A stretch of 52,337 nt of DNA from DASYGT01 sp035999365 (GCA_035999365.1 DASYGT010000027.1:1-52337), one strand, 5' to 3'. Numbered from the stretch's first letter, positions 17,115 to 25,436 are shown. Made by a program: numbers and translations. The notes: generated by a model not told the origin, from the sequence alone.

Positions 17115-18388
17115 CAGCTCACGCCCAGACTGGCTGCCGCAGCCACGCCGGAACGGCAGCCGTCCTCGTGAAATCCCCACCCGTGGTAGGCACCGGCGTA
17201 GGCGACGGTGCCGTCGTTCAGCTCGGGTAACCGGGCCTGCGCACTCACCGAATCCGACGTATACACGGGGTGCTCGTAAGCCATCCGGTCGATGATCCTG
17301 CTCGCATCAACCCGTTCGTCCCCGTTCAGCGTCACGACGTACGTCTCGCGAGTGTCCAGCCGTTGGAGACGGTTCATGTTGTAGCTCAGGTGCACGCTCG
17401 TCGGTGAGGCAGAGCAGGACGGCAGCACATAGTTCCACGACGCTTGAGCATTGCGCGCCCGCGGCAGCACCGAGGTGTCGGTGTGCAGCAGTGCCGGATT
17501 GCGCGTGTAGCCGATCGCACCGAGCACCTCGCGCTCGGCGGCTGTCGGGGCGGCCAGCATCGCCAAAGCCTGGTCCGGGTGGGTCGCCACGACGACGCCG
17601 TCGAAGCTGCTCAGCACGTCACCGTCATCGTGCACGACGACTCCGCTGCCGCTGCGCGTGATACTGCGAACCCGCGTGGATGTCTGCACCGCGGTCAGTC
17701 CCTTCGCGGCGCGTTCGACGTAGCGGGCCGAGCCGCCGACGACGGTGTGCCATGTCGGCGCCCCCGTGACGCTGAGCATGCCGTGATTGGCAAGGAAGAC
17801 GAAGAGGTAGCGGGCCGGGTAGTCGCCCGTGCGCGTCGGAGCCGTCGACCAGACTGCGGCGATCAACGGCGTCATGAAGTGTGCGACGAAGTACGGCGAG
17901 AAGCGCCCGGCCGCGAGGAATTCGCGCACGGTCTGGGAGTCGTCGTCGGAGGCGAGCAGGGCGCGCGCCCGACGGTGGAAGCGCACGACCTCGCTGAGCA
18001 TCCGCAGGTAGCGCGGGTTGGCGATCGTCGACAGCGACGGCAGCAGGCCGGACAGCCCGCGGCCTCCCGCGTACTCCAGACCGCAGCCGCCGCAGGAGAT
18101 CGACATGCTCATGTCGGATTCCTGGGTCGCGACACCCAATTCGGCGAACAGCCGCCGCAGCAAGGGATAGGTCCGCTCGTTGTGCACGATGAAGCCGGTA
18201 TCGATGCCCAGTACCCGGCCGTCGGCGGCGACGACATCGTGGGTGTCGGCGTGCCCACCCAGCCGCGCGTCGGCCTCGTACAAAGTGACGTCGGCCTGTC
18301 GTTGCAGCACGTACGCCGCGGTGAGCCCTGCCACGCCACTACCGACGACGGCGATCCGCCGGCGACCGCCTCCCTGCTCGCCTGACAC
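17111..18388 (-). CDS. FAD-dependent amine oxidase-like oxidoreductase
   Basis: 425 residues. The N-terminal Rossmann motif IAVVGSGVAGLTAAYVLQ and the GGHADTHDV segment bind FAD; FIVHNERTYPLLRRLF is characteristic of this flavoprotein group, which is usually annotated as NAD(P)-binding protein or amine oxidase. It leads an operon with DUF1365-cyclopropane synthase and DUF1295, so a redox step in modifying unsaturated or methylene acyl chains is likely; the true substrate is unknown. The start is GTG at 18388 with GGAGG 8 bases upstream. The TGA at 17111-17113 overlaps the next GTG. Confidence 0.87.
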   Translation of the reverse strand: MSGEQGGGRRRIAVVGSGVAGLTAAYVLQRQADVTLYEADARLGGHADTHDVVAADGRVLGIDTGFIVHNERTYPLLRRLFAELGVATQESDMSMSISCGGCGLEYAGGRGLSGLLPSLSTIANPRYLRMLSEVVRFHRRARALLASDDDSQTVREFLAAGRFSPYFVAHFMTPLIAAVWSTAPTRTGDYPARYLFVFLANHGMLSVTGAPTWHTVVGGSARYVERAAKGLTAVQTSTRVRSITRSGSGVVVHDDGDVLSSFDGVVVATHPDQALAMLAAPTAAEREVLGAIGYTRNPALLHTDTSVLPRARNAQASWNYVLPSCSASPTSVHLSYNMNRLQRLDTRETYVVTLNGDERVDASRIIDRMAYEHPVYTSDSVSAQARLPELNDGTVAYAGAYHGWGFHEDGCRSGVAAAASLGVSW

Positions 18389-18538
18389 GCTGCCGACCTC
18401 CGCGAACTAAGGCGCCGGAACTCTTCCCTGCGCTGTCATGCGAAGTTCGTCGCGCGGGGGGCCGTCGGATTCACGAGCACGGAATACGCGCACGGTATCG
18501 GCTGAGGGGGACTCGGAAAAGGCGTCCGAACATAAGGC

Positions 18539-18580
18539 GAAGAGGCGGCGGCACGGGAGGGATGTGCCGCTCGCCTCTTC
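18539..18580. other. Strong hairpin in a divergent intergenic region
   Basis: GAAGAGGCG-GCGGCAC pairs with GTGCCGC-T-CGCCTCTTC: 16 base pairs with one bulged base and a 9-base loop GGGAGGGAT. It lies within the 237-base gap 18389-18625 between the FAD operon (leftward) and a thioesterase gene (rightward). Neither strand shows a T-run after the stem, so an intrinsic terminator is doubtful. A 5' UTR regulatory element or small RNA is possible. The rest of the gap has G-runs and a CCCCCC run at 18594-18599 but no recognised coding sequence. Confidence 0.6.
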
Positions 18581-18625
18581 TGCGTCGAGTGTATCCCCCC
18601 ATTTTCATGATCGGGAGAACTAGCG

Positions 18626-19438
18626 TTGACCCTCGTGGACAACGCCTACTTTGCGCTCATCGATACCTCAGCAGACGGCGACACCTACGCCGCGCAGCAC
18701 GCGACCGAGGGCCCCTGGGCCGTGGGGCTCCAGCACGGCGGCCCACCCAACGCGCTGCTCGTGCACACCGCTGAGCAGCTGGCTGCCGGCCAGACCGGCC
18801 GGGCTGACCTGCGCGCGTTGCGGCTGGCCGCGGACTTCCAGCGCCCCGTCCCTGTGGGGGATGTCACGGTCACCGCCCGGGTGGTGCGGGCGGCACGCAC
18901 CGTCGTCCTCGTCGATGCCGCCATCAGCGCCCAGGGCCGGGAATGCCTGACCGGCCGGGTGTGGCTGGTGCGCACGGCGGACACCGCCACGATCGAGCCG
19001 GAGCGAGTCGATCTGCCGGGTCCACCGGATGGACTTGCGGGGGTCGGGGCCGACTTCCCGTACGGCACGAGCATCGAATGGCGCTCGGTGCACGGTGGGC
19101 TCTACGAGCCGGGGCCGGCGCTCGTGTGGGCGCGGCCGCGGATACCGGTCGTCGAGGGATTCCCGCTCTCCACGCTGCAGCGGGCGGCGCTCATCGGCGA
19201 CTCGGCCTCCGGGGTGTCGGCAGAACTGGACTGGAGGGCGTGGTCGTTCCTGAACATCGACCTGGACGTGCACGTCGCCCGGGAGATGCGGGGTGACTGG
19301 TTACTCATGGACGCCATCACCACCCTCTCAGCAACGGGAGCCGGACTGGCCCGGTCGAGCCTCAGCGACACGGGCGGGGCCCTCGGCACTACGGCTCAGA
19401 CCCTGGTCGTCGAGAAACGTTCCACGGCAGACGCTTAG
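18626..19438 (+). CDS. Acyl-CoA thioesterase family protein (double hotdog)
   Basis: 270 residues matching the TesB-like actinobacterial thioesterase family: two hotdog halves, the first with PWAVGLQHGGPPNALLVHTAE and LAADFQRPVPVGDVTVTARVV, the second with EGFPLSTLQRAALIGDSASG and SFLNIDLDVHVAREMRGDWLLMD. It should hydrolyse acyl-CoA or be a catalytically related acyl-binding protein. TTG at 18626 is chosen because GGGAG lies 8 bases upstream; GTG at 18635 is in frame but 17 bases away from it. The downstream gap holds paired TTGAAC repeats before yceI. Substrate unknown. Confidence 0.8.
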   Translation: MTLVDNAYFALIDTSADGDTYAAQHATEGPWAVGLQHGGPPNALLVHTAEQLAAGQTGRADLRALRLAADFQRPVPVGDVTVTARVVRAARTVVLVDAAISAQGRECLTGRVWLVRTADTATIEPERVDLPGPPDGLAGVGADFPYGTSIEWRSVHGGLYEPGPALVWARPRIPVVEGFPLSTLQRAALIGDSASGVSAELDWRAWSFLNIDLDVHVAREMRGDWLLMDAITTLSATGAGLARSSLSDTGGALGTTAQTLVVEKRSTADA

Positions 19439-19441
19439 AAA

Positions 19442-19504
19442 GTTGAACTTGCAACAAGGAATGCTTCGGGGGTAACGTCCGTTCTATCAGTTGAACATTC
19501 AACT
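19442..19504. promoter_or_regulatory. Tandem TTGAAC inverted repeats (candidate operators) before yceI
   Basis: Two similar imperfect palindromes sit in the gap before the YceI gene: GTTGAACTTGCAAC (19442-19455) and AGTTGAACATTCAACT (19489-19504). Both contain the 12-mer TTGAAC-N3-CAA, and their centres are 48 bases apart. The second overlaps the probable 5' UTR, 20 bases before the ATG. TTG-N6-CAA symmetry is typical of MarR-family binding sites, but no MarR gene is in the window. Confidence 0.6.
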
Positions 19505-19523
19505 AGATCGAAGGGACCTTCCG

Positions 19524-20093
19524 ATGACCCAGACACTCTCCGCCAGCACGATCCCCGGCTACCGGGCCGGCACCTGGCAGATCGACACCACCCACACCGA
19601 TATCTCGTTCAGCGTCCGTCACATGATGGTCAGCAAGGTCCGTGGCAACTTCACCGACTTCGAAGGCACCGTCGTCACGGCCCAGAACCCGGCCGAGTCC
19701 TCCGTCACCGCCTCGATCAAGCTCGACTCGATCGATACGCGCAACGAGCAGCGCGACAACCACATCCGGTCGGCAGACTTCTTCGACGTGGCCGAGTACC
19801 CCGCCATGACCTACCGCTCCACCGGCCTCAGTGGCGGCGGGAACGGCACCTGGACCGTCGAGGGCGAGCTTTCGCTGCACGGCGTGACCAAGTCCGTGCC
19901 GCTCACACTCGAACTCAACGGCTTCACGGCTGACCCGTTCGGCGGCCAGCGTGCGGGCTTCTCGGCCACGGCCGAGATCAACCGGCGCGACTTCGGCATC
20001 GACATCAGCATGCCGATGGACGGCGGCGGCGTCGTCGTCGGCGACAAGATCTCGATCACCCTCGAGATCGAAGCCGTGCTCGACCAGAGCTGA
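19524..20093 (+). CDS. YceI-family lipocalin-like protein
   Basis: 189 residues. The YceI fold is recognised by GTWQIDTTHTDISFSVRHMMVSKVRGNF, the SIKLDSIDTRNEQRDNHIRSADFFDV block and the C-terminal FGIDISMPMDGGGVVVGDKI. Family members are beta-barrels that bind isoprenoid or amide lipids. No signal peptide is seen, so this member is probably cytoplasmic, as is common in actinobacteria. ATG at 19524 is selected over the open frame upstream because GAAGGGA precedes it. Two TTGAAC palindromes upstream suggest repression by a MarR-like regulator. The lipid ligand is unknown. Confidence 0.9.
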   Translation: MTQTLSASTIPGYRAGTWQIDTTHTDISFSVRHMMVSKVRGNFTDFEGTVVTAQNPAESSVTASIKLDSIDTRNEQRDNHIRSADFFDVAEYPAMTYRSTGLSGGGNGTWTVEGELSLHGVTKSVPLTLELNGFTADPFGGQRAGFSATAEINRRDFGIDISMPMDGGGVVVGDKISITLEIEAVLDQS

Positions 20094-20151
20094 ACCACCC
20101 GCCGGTGTTCACGCACCGGCGACAACGAGGACGGTCAGGCAGACTGGCCCC

Positions 20152-20943
20152 GTGACCGATCCTGTCGACGCGCCTGCATCGCCAACCGCAGCCGCGCCGG
20201 CCCGGGATCGGTTGGGGCTGGAGGTCCTGGCCGTCCTCGGCGTTTCACTCGGCATCTCCGGGCTCAGCGCGATCCTCTACTACATTCGCGCCGAGGTAAC
20301 CGTCTCCGGCGGCATCGGCAATACCACCGCCATTGTCATCGGGGCCAGCAAGAGCCACTACGAGTGGCTCGACATCCTCGACCGGTTGCTCGACCTGCTC
20401 AGTGGCACCGTCCCCCCGCTGCTCGCATTGCTTCTGCTGGCGCGCACCCCTGGTGGACGCGGATTCGGCGTCGGGTTCGATCTGCGCGAGCGCGTCGACG
20501 TCCTGCGCGGCGCCGGCTTCGCCGTGCTGATCGGCATCCCCGGGCTGGCCCTGGTGTACACGGCGCACGTGCTCGGCCTGAGTGCCTCGCTCGACGTCGT
20601 GGACTTCCCGAACGTCTGGTACCGCGTCCCCTACCTGGTGCTGTCGGCGTTCCAGAACGGGCTGTCCGAAGAGATCATCGTCGTCGCCTACCTGCTCACC
20701 CGGCTGCGGCAGATGGGGTGGACCGACTCCCGCGCCCTGGCGGCGAGCGCCGTGCTGCGCGGTAGCTACCACCTGTACCAGGGCTACGGCGGCTTCCTCG
20801 GCAACATGGTGATGGGGCTGATCTTCGGCTGGTGGTTCCAGCGGCGCGGCCGGGTCATGCCCTTGGTGATCGCACACTTCCTGCTCGACGCCGCGAGCTT
20901 CATCGGCTACGTCTACCTGCACAAGCACCTCAGCTGGATTTGA
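20152..20943 (+). CDS. CPBP-family intramembrane metalloprotease
   Basis: 263 residues with about six to eight membrane helices. The CPBP (Abi/CAAX) motifs are present: E173-E174 in LSEEIIVVAYLLTRL, H207 in GSYHLYQG and H242 in IAHFLLDAAS. The proteins are Rce1-like glutamate/metal-type intramembrane proteases; substrates are mostly unknown, with roles in bacteriocin immunity or peptide maturation in some bacteria. GTG at 20152 gives the natural N-terminus; the nearest purine-rich sequence lies 18 or more bases upstream, so a leaderless or weakly initiated message is possible. It lies 58 bases after yceI and 40 bases before an Eis-like acetyltransferase gene. Confidence 0.87.
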   Translation: MTDPVDAPASPTAAAPARDRLGLEVLAVLGVSLGISGLSAILYYIRAEVTVSGGIGNTTAIVIGASKSHYEWLDILDRLLDLLSGTVPPLLALLLLARTPGGRGFGVGFDLRERVDVLRGAGFAVLIGIPGLALVYTAHVLGLSASLDVVDFPNVWYRVPYLVLSAFQNGLSEEIIVVAYLLTRLRQMGWTDSRALAASAVLRGSYHLYQGYGGFLGNMVMGLIFGWWFQRRGRVMPLVIAHFLLDAASFIGYVYLHKHLSWI

Positions 20944-20983
20944 GGCTGACAAGCGTGCTCGGCGGCTGGCAGGGTCGGGACCC

Positions 20984-22237
20984 ATGAGCGACGTCGAGAT
21001 CGTCCACCCAGTACACGTCGACGAGGCGCGCTCCTGGCTGGCCAACATCGCCACGACATTTCTCGAGGATCCCGAGGGCGACAACTTCGACCGCTACGTC
21101 GAGGCGTTCCGCCGCGAATGGGGCGTCGTCCGCAGCTGGGGCGCCCGGGCGCACGGACGCTGGGTCGCAACCCTCGCGACCGAACCGCACATGCTGACCG
21201 TGCCGGGTCCGCGCGGCGGCACGGCCGATCTCGCGATCGACGGCCTGACCGCGGTCACGGTGAACGCGACGCACCGACGCCGCGGACTGCTCACGCAGAT
21301 GCTCACCGAGGCGCTGCGTGAGGCCGCCGAGCGCGGTGACGTGATGAGCGCGCTGGTGGCCGCGGAATGGCCCATCTACGGTCGCTTCGGTTACGCGCCG
21401 GCCAGCCTCGAGGCGAAATACACGTACTACCCCCGACGTTCCGGAATCACGCCCGCAGCGTCCGGGCAGGTCCGCCAGGTCGACGCGGCCGAGCTCGGCG
21501 CCGTGGCCCCGCAGATCTTCGAGCGGGCGCGGGCAGAGCGCGCGGGGCAGATCGATCGGCACGGCGAATGGTGGCCACGCCGGCTCGGTCTCGATGGCTA
21601 CCGGCCGTTCCGAAGCGGCAAGGCACCGAATCTGTACCTGCACGAGTCCGACGACGGTCCTGACGGCCTGCTCTGCTGGTCCGCCGAGCGCGATTTCGAC
21701 ATCGACGGGCAGCTCGGATCCATATCGGTCAGCGAGCTCGTCGCAGCCAGCGACACCGCCTACCGCAACCTGTGGGCATACCTGGGCGGCATCGATGTCA
21801 TCGACGAGGTCACCCTCCCCCACCGGCCGGTCGACGAGCCCGTGCGCTGGCTGCTTCCCGACGGACGCGCGCTCCGCCAGACCTACGCCGGCGACAGCCT
21901 CTGGCTGCGCATCCTCGACGTCCCGCGCAGCCTGGCCGCCCGAACCTACGCGACACCCGGCCGTCTGGTGCTCGACGTCGTCGACGACACCGGCGGCTAT
22001 GCCACCGGGTGCTACCTCCTCGAGGCTGACGACAGTGGGTCCTCGTGCGAGCGCACGAGCCTCGAACCCGATCTGGAGCTGAGCCAGCGCGCGCTGGCCG
22101 GCGTGTACCTCGGCGGCTTCAGCCTGCGCCAGCTGAGGATCGCGGGACACGTTCGCGAGTCGCGGGCCGGTGCCCTCGATCAGGCCGACGTGATGTTCGG
22201 CGCGGTGCCGGCGCCGTGGAATGCGACCAATTTCTGA
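20984..22237 (+). CDS. Eis-like GNAT acetyltransferase
   Basis: 417 residues with the tripartite Eis layout: an N-terminal GNAT domain whose acetyl-CoA loop is VTVNATHRRRGLLTQMLTEAL (about residues 86-106), a second GNAT-like domain, and a C-terminal sterol-carrier-like domain ending in a free aromatic carboxylate (NATNF), which in Eis serves catalysis. MSALVAAEWPIYGRFGYAPAS is the conserved lipid/acceptor-site block. Eis homologues acetylate aminoglycoside or protein amines; the native substrate of this one is unknown. ATG at 20984 follows an AGGGTCGGGA stretch. The stop is 15 bases from the convergent pentapeptide gene stop. Confidence 0.87.
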   Translation: MSDVEIVHPVHVDEARSWLANIATTFLEDPEGDNFDRYVEAFRREWGVVRSWGARAHGRWVATLATEPHMLTVPGPRGGTADLAIDGLTAVTVNATHRRRGLLTQMLTEALREAAERGDVMSALVAAEWPIYGRFGYAPASLEAKYTYYPRRSGITPAASGQVRQVDAAELGAVAPQIFERARAERAGQIDRHGEWWPRRLGLDGYRPFRSGKAPNLYLHESDDGPDGLLCWSAERDFDIDGQLGSISVSELVAASDTAYRNLWAYLGGIDVIDEVTLPHRPVDEPVRWLLPDGRALRQTYAGDSLWLRILDVPRSLAARTYATPGRLVLDVVDDTGGYATGCYLLEADDSGSSCERTSLEPDLELSQRALAGVYLGGFSLRQLRIAGHVRESRAGALDQADVMFGAVPAPWNATNF

Positions 22238-22252
22238 ATCGGCAGCTCGCCG

Positions 22253-22846
22253 TCAGCCGACGATCAGCCCCATGGCCTGAACGAGAACCACCGCCTGCTC
22301 CGCCGCGATCACGGCCTCGCGCAGGTCGGTGGACAGCGGATCGACAGCAGTGAGGTCGCTGCCGCGCAGGTCTGCCTTCACCAACAGTGCCTTGTCGAGC
22401 GTCGCTCCGGACAAGTCGCAGCCGGCGAGCACCCCCTTGGTGCAGTTCGCAGCGCGCAGATCCACCTCGCGCATTCGCACCCCTCGAAAGACGCAGTCAC
22501 GCAGGTCCGCGTGCGCCAGCGAGACGAACGACCAGTCGCCGCCGAGCACCCGCAGCGGGCGGGTAGCGCAGCGAACGAACGAGCTACCGGTGAGCTTGCA
22601 TTCGTTGAACTCGGCGTCGAAGAGGTTCGACCCCTCGAAGGTGCAGTTCGTCAGTGCGCTGTCGCGGAGGCGCGCCGCGTTGAATCGGACGTCACGAAAC
22701 GTGCAGCCGGTGAAGCTGCACGCAGCCAACTCCGCCTCGGTGAGATCGGCCCCGACGAACGTGCAGTCGACGTAGCTTCGCTCGCTCCACTGTTCGCCGT
22801 ACCAGTCATCGCGGGTGAACCGCTCCCCCTCGACCAGGTCGCTCAC
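22253..22846 (-). CDS. Pentapeptide-repeat protein (MfpA/Qnr-like)
   Basis: 197 residues made almost wholly of A(D/N)LxX-type repeats, for example CTFVGADLTEAELAACSF, NCTFEGSNLFDAEF and GCDLSGATLDKALLVKADLRG, which fold into a right-handed quadrilateral helix. A break at about residues 91-104 (FVRCATRPLRVLGG) is loop-like. The final IAAEQAVVLVQAMGLIVG resembles the C-terminal dimerisation helix of MfpA and Qnr, DNA mimics that bind gyrase and lower fluoroquinolone action. Gyrase binding here is inference. GTG at 22846 overlaps the stop of the SPFH gene (GTGA), so it is translated together with it. Confidence 0.85.
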   Translation of the reverse strand: MSDLVEGERFTRDDWYGEQWSERSYVDCTFVGADLTEAELAACSFTGCTFRDVRFNAARLRDSALTNCTFEGSNLFDAEFNECKLTGSSFVRCATRPLRVLGGDWSFVSLAHADLRDCVFRGVRMREVDLRAANCTKGVLAGCDLSGATLDKALLVKADLRGSDLTAVDPLSTDLREAVIAAEQAVVLVQAMGLIVG

Positions 22847-24060
22847 GTTGCCGTAGGGGGCGGTGGGGGCGCGGCCGGCGGTGGCGGTGGCGGCAGTTCA
22901 GGTATCGAGTCGGCCGCACTTACCGCGAGGGGGTCGATGACGTCGTCGCTCAGACCCGCGTGAGCGAGGCGCGATTCCGGGTCCTCGTCCGAGGCCCGAA
23001 GGTTCGCCGCCTCCGGCTGCGTGGCCGCGGGCGGCAGGTTCGAGTCGAACCATCCACTCGTGTCTATCGGCGGGGCATCGGCGGGTTCCGCGCCTGTGGA
23101 CGCGAGCCACGACGGTGCGCCGCCACCCTCACCGCCGGTGAGACCGGCCAGACCCTCGAGCGCCTTGCTGAACTCGCTCGGGACGATCCACATCTTGTTC
23201 GCGTCGCCCTGCGCGATCTGCGGCAATGTCTGCAGGTATTGGTACGCGAGCAGCGCGGGGTCAGGCCTCGCCTGGTGGATCGCACCGAATGTCGTCTCGA
23301 TGGCCTTGGCCTGTCCCTGCGCGCTCAGATAGCGAGCCGCCCGGTCACCCTCGGCACGCAGGATCCGCGACTGACGCTCGGCCTCGGCGGCGAGGATGGC
23401 CGCCTGCTTCTCGCCCTCGGCCGCGAGGATCTGCGCGGCCTTCTGCCCCTCCGCGGTCTTGATCGCCGACTCGCGCTGGCCCTCGGCCGTCAGGATGATC
23501 GCGCGCTTGTTCCGATCGGCGCGCATCTGCTGCTCCATCGCATCCTGGATGGAGGGCGGCGGGTCGATGGCCTTGATCTCGACTCGGGCAACGCGGATTC
23601 CCCACGGCCCGGTGGCCTCGTCCAGCACGACACGGAGCTTGCTGTTGATCTCGTCACGACTGGTCAGCGCCTGCTCGAGGTTCAGGGATCCGACCACGTT
23701 GCGCAGCGTGGTGATCGTCAACTGCTCCACGGCCTGGATGTAGTTCGCGATCTCGTAGGTGGCCGAGCGCGGATCGGTGACCTGGAAGTAGATCACCGAG
23801 TCGATGGCGACGGTGAGGTTGTCGGACGTGATCACCGGTTGCGGCGGGAAGCTGACCACCTGCTCGCGCAGGTCGATCAACGGCCGCATCCGATCGACGA
23901 ACGGCAGCAGGAGGGTCAGTCCCGGAGTCGCCGTCCGGACGTACCTGCCCAGTCGTTCGACGACCGCCGCCCGCGCCTGCGGCACGATACGCACCATCCG
24001 CGCGAGCACGAAGATCACCACGACCGCGATCACGATCGCCGCGATCACGCCTGCATTCAT
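22843..24060 (-). CDS. SPFH/stomatin-family membrane protein (QmcA/Rv1488 type)
   Basis: 405 residues. An N-terminal membrane anchor (residues 3-22) is followed by the SPFH domain (IVPQARAAVVERLGRYV, PGLTLLLPFVDRM, LREQVVSFPPQPVITSDNL), a long alanine/glutamate coiled coil with repeated AEGQ/AEGE units at about 190-250, and a disordered proline-rich tail ending in poly-Pro. Such proteins oligomerise in the membrane and organise or inhibit proteases in lipid microdomains. The partner NfeD protein is encoded 12 bases upstream, the standard pair. The pentapeptide gene overlaps its stop. It corresponds in place to Rv1488 of M. tuberculosis. Confidence 0.93.
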   Translation of the reverse strand: MNAGVIAAIVIAVVVIFVLARMVRIVPQARAAVVERLGRYVRTATPGLTLLLPFVDRMRPLIDLREQVVSFPPQPVITSDNLTVAIDSVIYFQVTDPRSATYEIANYIQAVEQLTITTLRNVVGSLNLEQALTSRDEINSKLRVVLDEATGPWGIRVARVEIKAIDPPPSIQDAMEQQMRADRNKRAIILTAEGQRESAIKTAEGQKAAQILAAEGEKQAAILAAEAERQSRILRAEGDRAARYLSAQGQAKAIETTFGAIHQARPDPALLAYQYLQTLPQIAQGDANKMWIVPSEFSKALEGLAGLTGGEGGGAPSWLASTGAEPADAPPIDTSGWFDSNLPPAATQPEAANLRASDEDPESRLAHAGLSDDVIDPLAVSAADSIPELPPPPPPAAPPPPPTAT

Positions 24061-24072
24061 GGGTTGTTCCTC

Positions 24073-24510
24073 TCAGCCGAACGGGTCTCGCCAGACGACT
24101 GCGGTCGCCCCGTCGATGGCAACCACCGACACGACTGTGCCTGCGGGCATTTCCTGTTTCGCGTCCATCGCCCGGGCCGACCACTCGCCGCCGTTGAGCC
24201 GCACCCGGCCGTTGTCGCGTGTGACCGCCTGCAGCACCACGGCCTCGCGCCCGACCAGCGCGTCCGAGCCCGTCACCATGACCGGATCAGGGTTCAGGTG
24301 CCGAATCGCCACCGGCCGCACGAGCCAGAGCAGCGCCAGCGTTCCGGCGATCGCGACCAGCACTTGCGCCACGGCAGGACCGCCCGCCGCAGCCGTCACT
24401 GCGGCGGCCGCGGCGCCACCTGCGGCCATGATCAAAAAGAGCGAGAGTGAGGCCGCCTCCGCGGCCGCGAGCACCCCGCTCACGATCAACCAGACCAGCC
24501 AGGCGGACAT
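24073..24510 (-). CDS. NfeD-like membrane protein with OB-fold
   Basis: 145 residues. Two or three hydrophobic segments occupy residues 1-65, followed by a soluble C-terminal OB-fold (DALVGREAVVLQAV, GRVRLNGGEWSARA, IPAGTVV-like segment, VVSVVAIDGATAVVW). This is the short NfeD form without the ClpP-like protease domain. It normally partners the SPFH protein encoded immediately downstream and is thought to help build membrane scaffolds. Position matches Rv1487. ATG at 24510; the upstream DUF3097 gene ends 33 bases before. Confidence 0.9.
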   Translation of the reverse strand: MSAWLVWLIVSGVLAAAEAASLSLFLIMAAGGAAAAAVTAAAGGPAVAQVLVAIAGTLALLWLVRPVAIRHLNPDPVMVTGSDALVGREAVVLQAVTRDNGRVRLNGGEWSARAMDAKQEMPAGTVVSVVAIDGATAVVWRDPFG

Positions 24511-24543
24511 GACTCCATCGTGGCACGGTGGCGCCGATGACAG

Positions 24544-25380
24544 TCATTCCGTTACAAAGTCGAGTAGCTCCTCCACCGCGCGAAGCAACGCGACCTCGAC
24601 GTCGGCGTAGCTGTCCACGCTCCCCAGAACCCTGCGCCACATCTCGTGCGGATCGCTCACGCCGAGCGCCGCACACACCCCGTCCTTCCAGGCGACGGTC
24701 CGCGGCACGTCCGGCCACGCGTCGATACCGAGCGCCACCGGCTTCACCGCCTGCCACACATCGACATACGGGTGACCGGTGATGTGCACCCACGCAGCGC
24801 CTGCACCGCGTGCCACGGTCTCGACGATGCGCGACTCCTTGCTTCCCGGCACGAGGTGATCGACGAGCACACCCAGCCGCCGATGCTCAGCAGGGGCGAA
24901 CCCGTGTACACGATCGGGCAGCTCGTCGATGCCGTGCATCGGCTCGACGACGACGCCGGCCACCCGCAGGTCGTCGCCCCAGATCCGCTCGATCAGTGCC
25001 GCATCGTGAATCCCTTCGACCCAGATGCGGCTCTGCCTCGCCACCTTCGCGCGTGCGCCCGCGACAGCGATCGATCCTGAGGCAGTTCTCCGGCGAACCT
25101 GCGGTGCCGCTGCCGGTCTGGGTCGAACCAGCGTCACGGGGCGGCCGTCGATCAGGAACGCGGCAGGGAGCATCGCGAACACCCGCCGTTTGCCGTGCCT
25201 GTCCTCCAGGGTGACGATGTCGCGCTTCTCGCCGGCGTCGACGGCGCGTCCGCAATCGACAACGGCGCCGCAGAACGCACCGTCAGCCGTCTCGACGACC
25301 AGGTCCGGCTCCGCCGCAACCTCGGGCACCGGTGGCCGCCTCGATGAGCGGGTGGCGAGCACGTCGGAGTAGTCACGCAC
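24544..25380 (-). CDS. DUF3097 family protein
   Basis: 278 residues recognised as the conserved actinobacterial DUF3097 family by IWVEGIHDAALIERIWGDDLRVAGVVVEPMHG and RLGVLVDHLVPGSKESRI. The central part looks like a Toprim-type fold (acidic EGIHD and LVDH elements), which would suggest a nucleic-acid or phosphoryl-transfer role; that reading is tentative. The start is GTG at 25380. It heads the leftward NfeD-SPFH-pentapeptide cluster, and a long palindrome (25437-25484) lies upstream in the shared 5' region with the divergent hypothetical gene. Confidence 0.85.
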   Translation of the reverse strand: MRDYSDVLATRSSRRPPVPEVAAEPDLVVETADGAFCGAVVDCGRAVDAGEKRDIVTLEDRHGKRRVFAMLPAAFLIDGRPVTLVRPRPAAAPQVRRRTASGSIAVAGARAKVARQSRIWVEGIHDAALIERIWGDDLRVAGVVVEPMHGIDELPDRVHGFAPAEHRRLGVLVDHLVPGSKESRIVETVARGAGAAWVHITGHPYVDVWQAVKPVALGIDAWPDVPRTVAWKDGVCAALGVSDPHEMWRRVLGSVDSYADVEVALLRAVEELLDFVTE

Positions 25381-25436
25381 GAGGCGACGTTATTCGGATC
25401 CGGCGCCCGCGCAGTCCAGGCGCGCTGACTTCTCCG

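Noticed and set aside
18389..18625. A 6C-type small RNA
   Set aside because: The gap holds C-runs and a strong hairpin, but not two consecutive C-rich loops followed by a terminator in the proper order on either strand.
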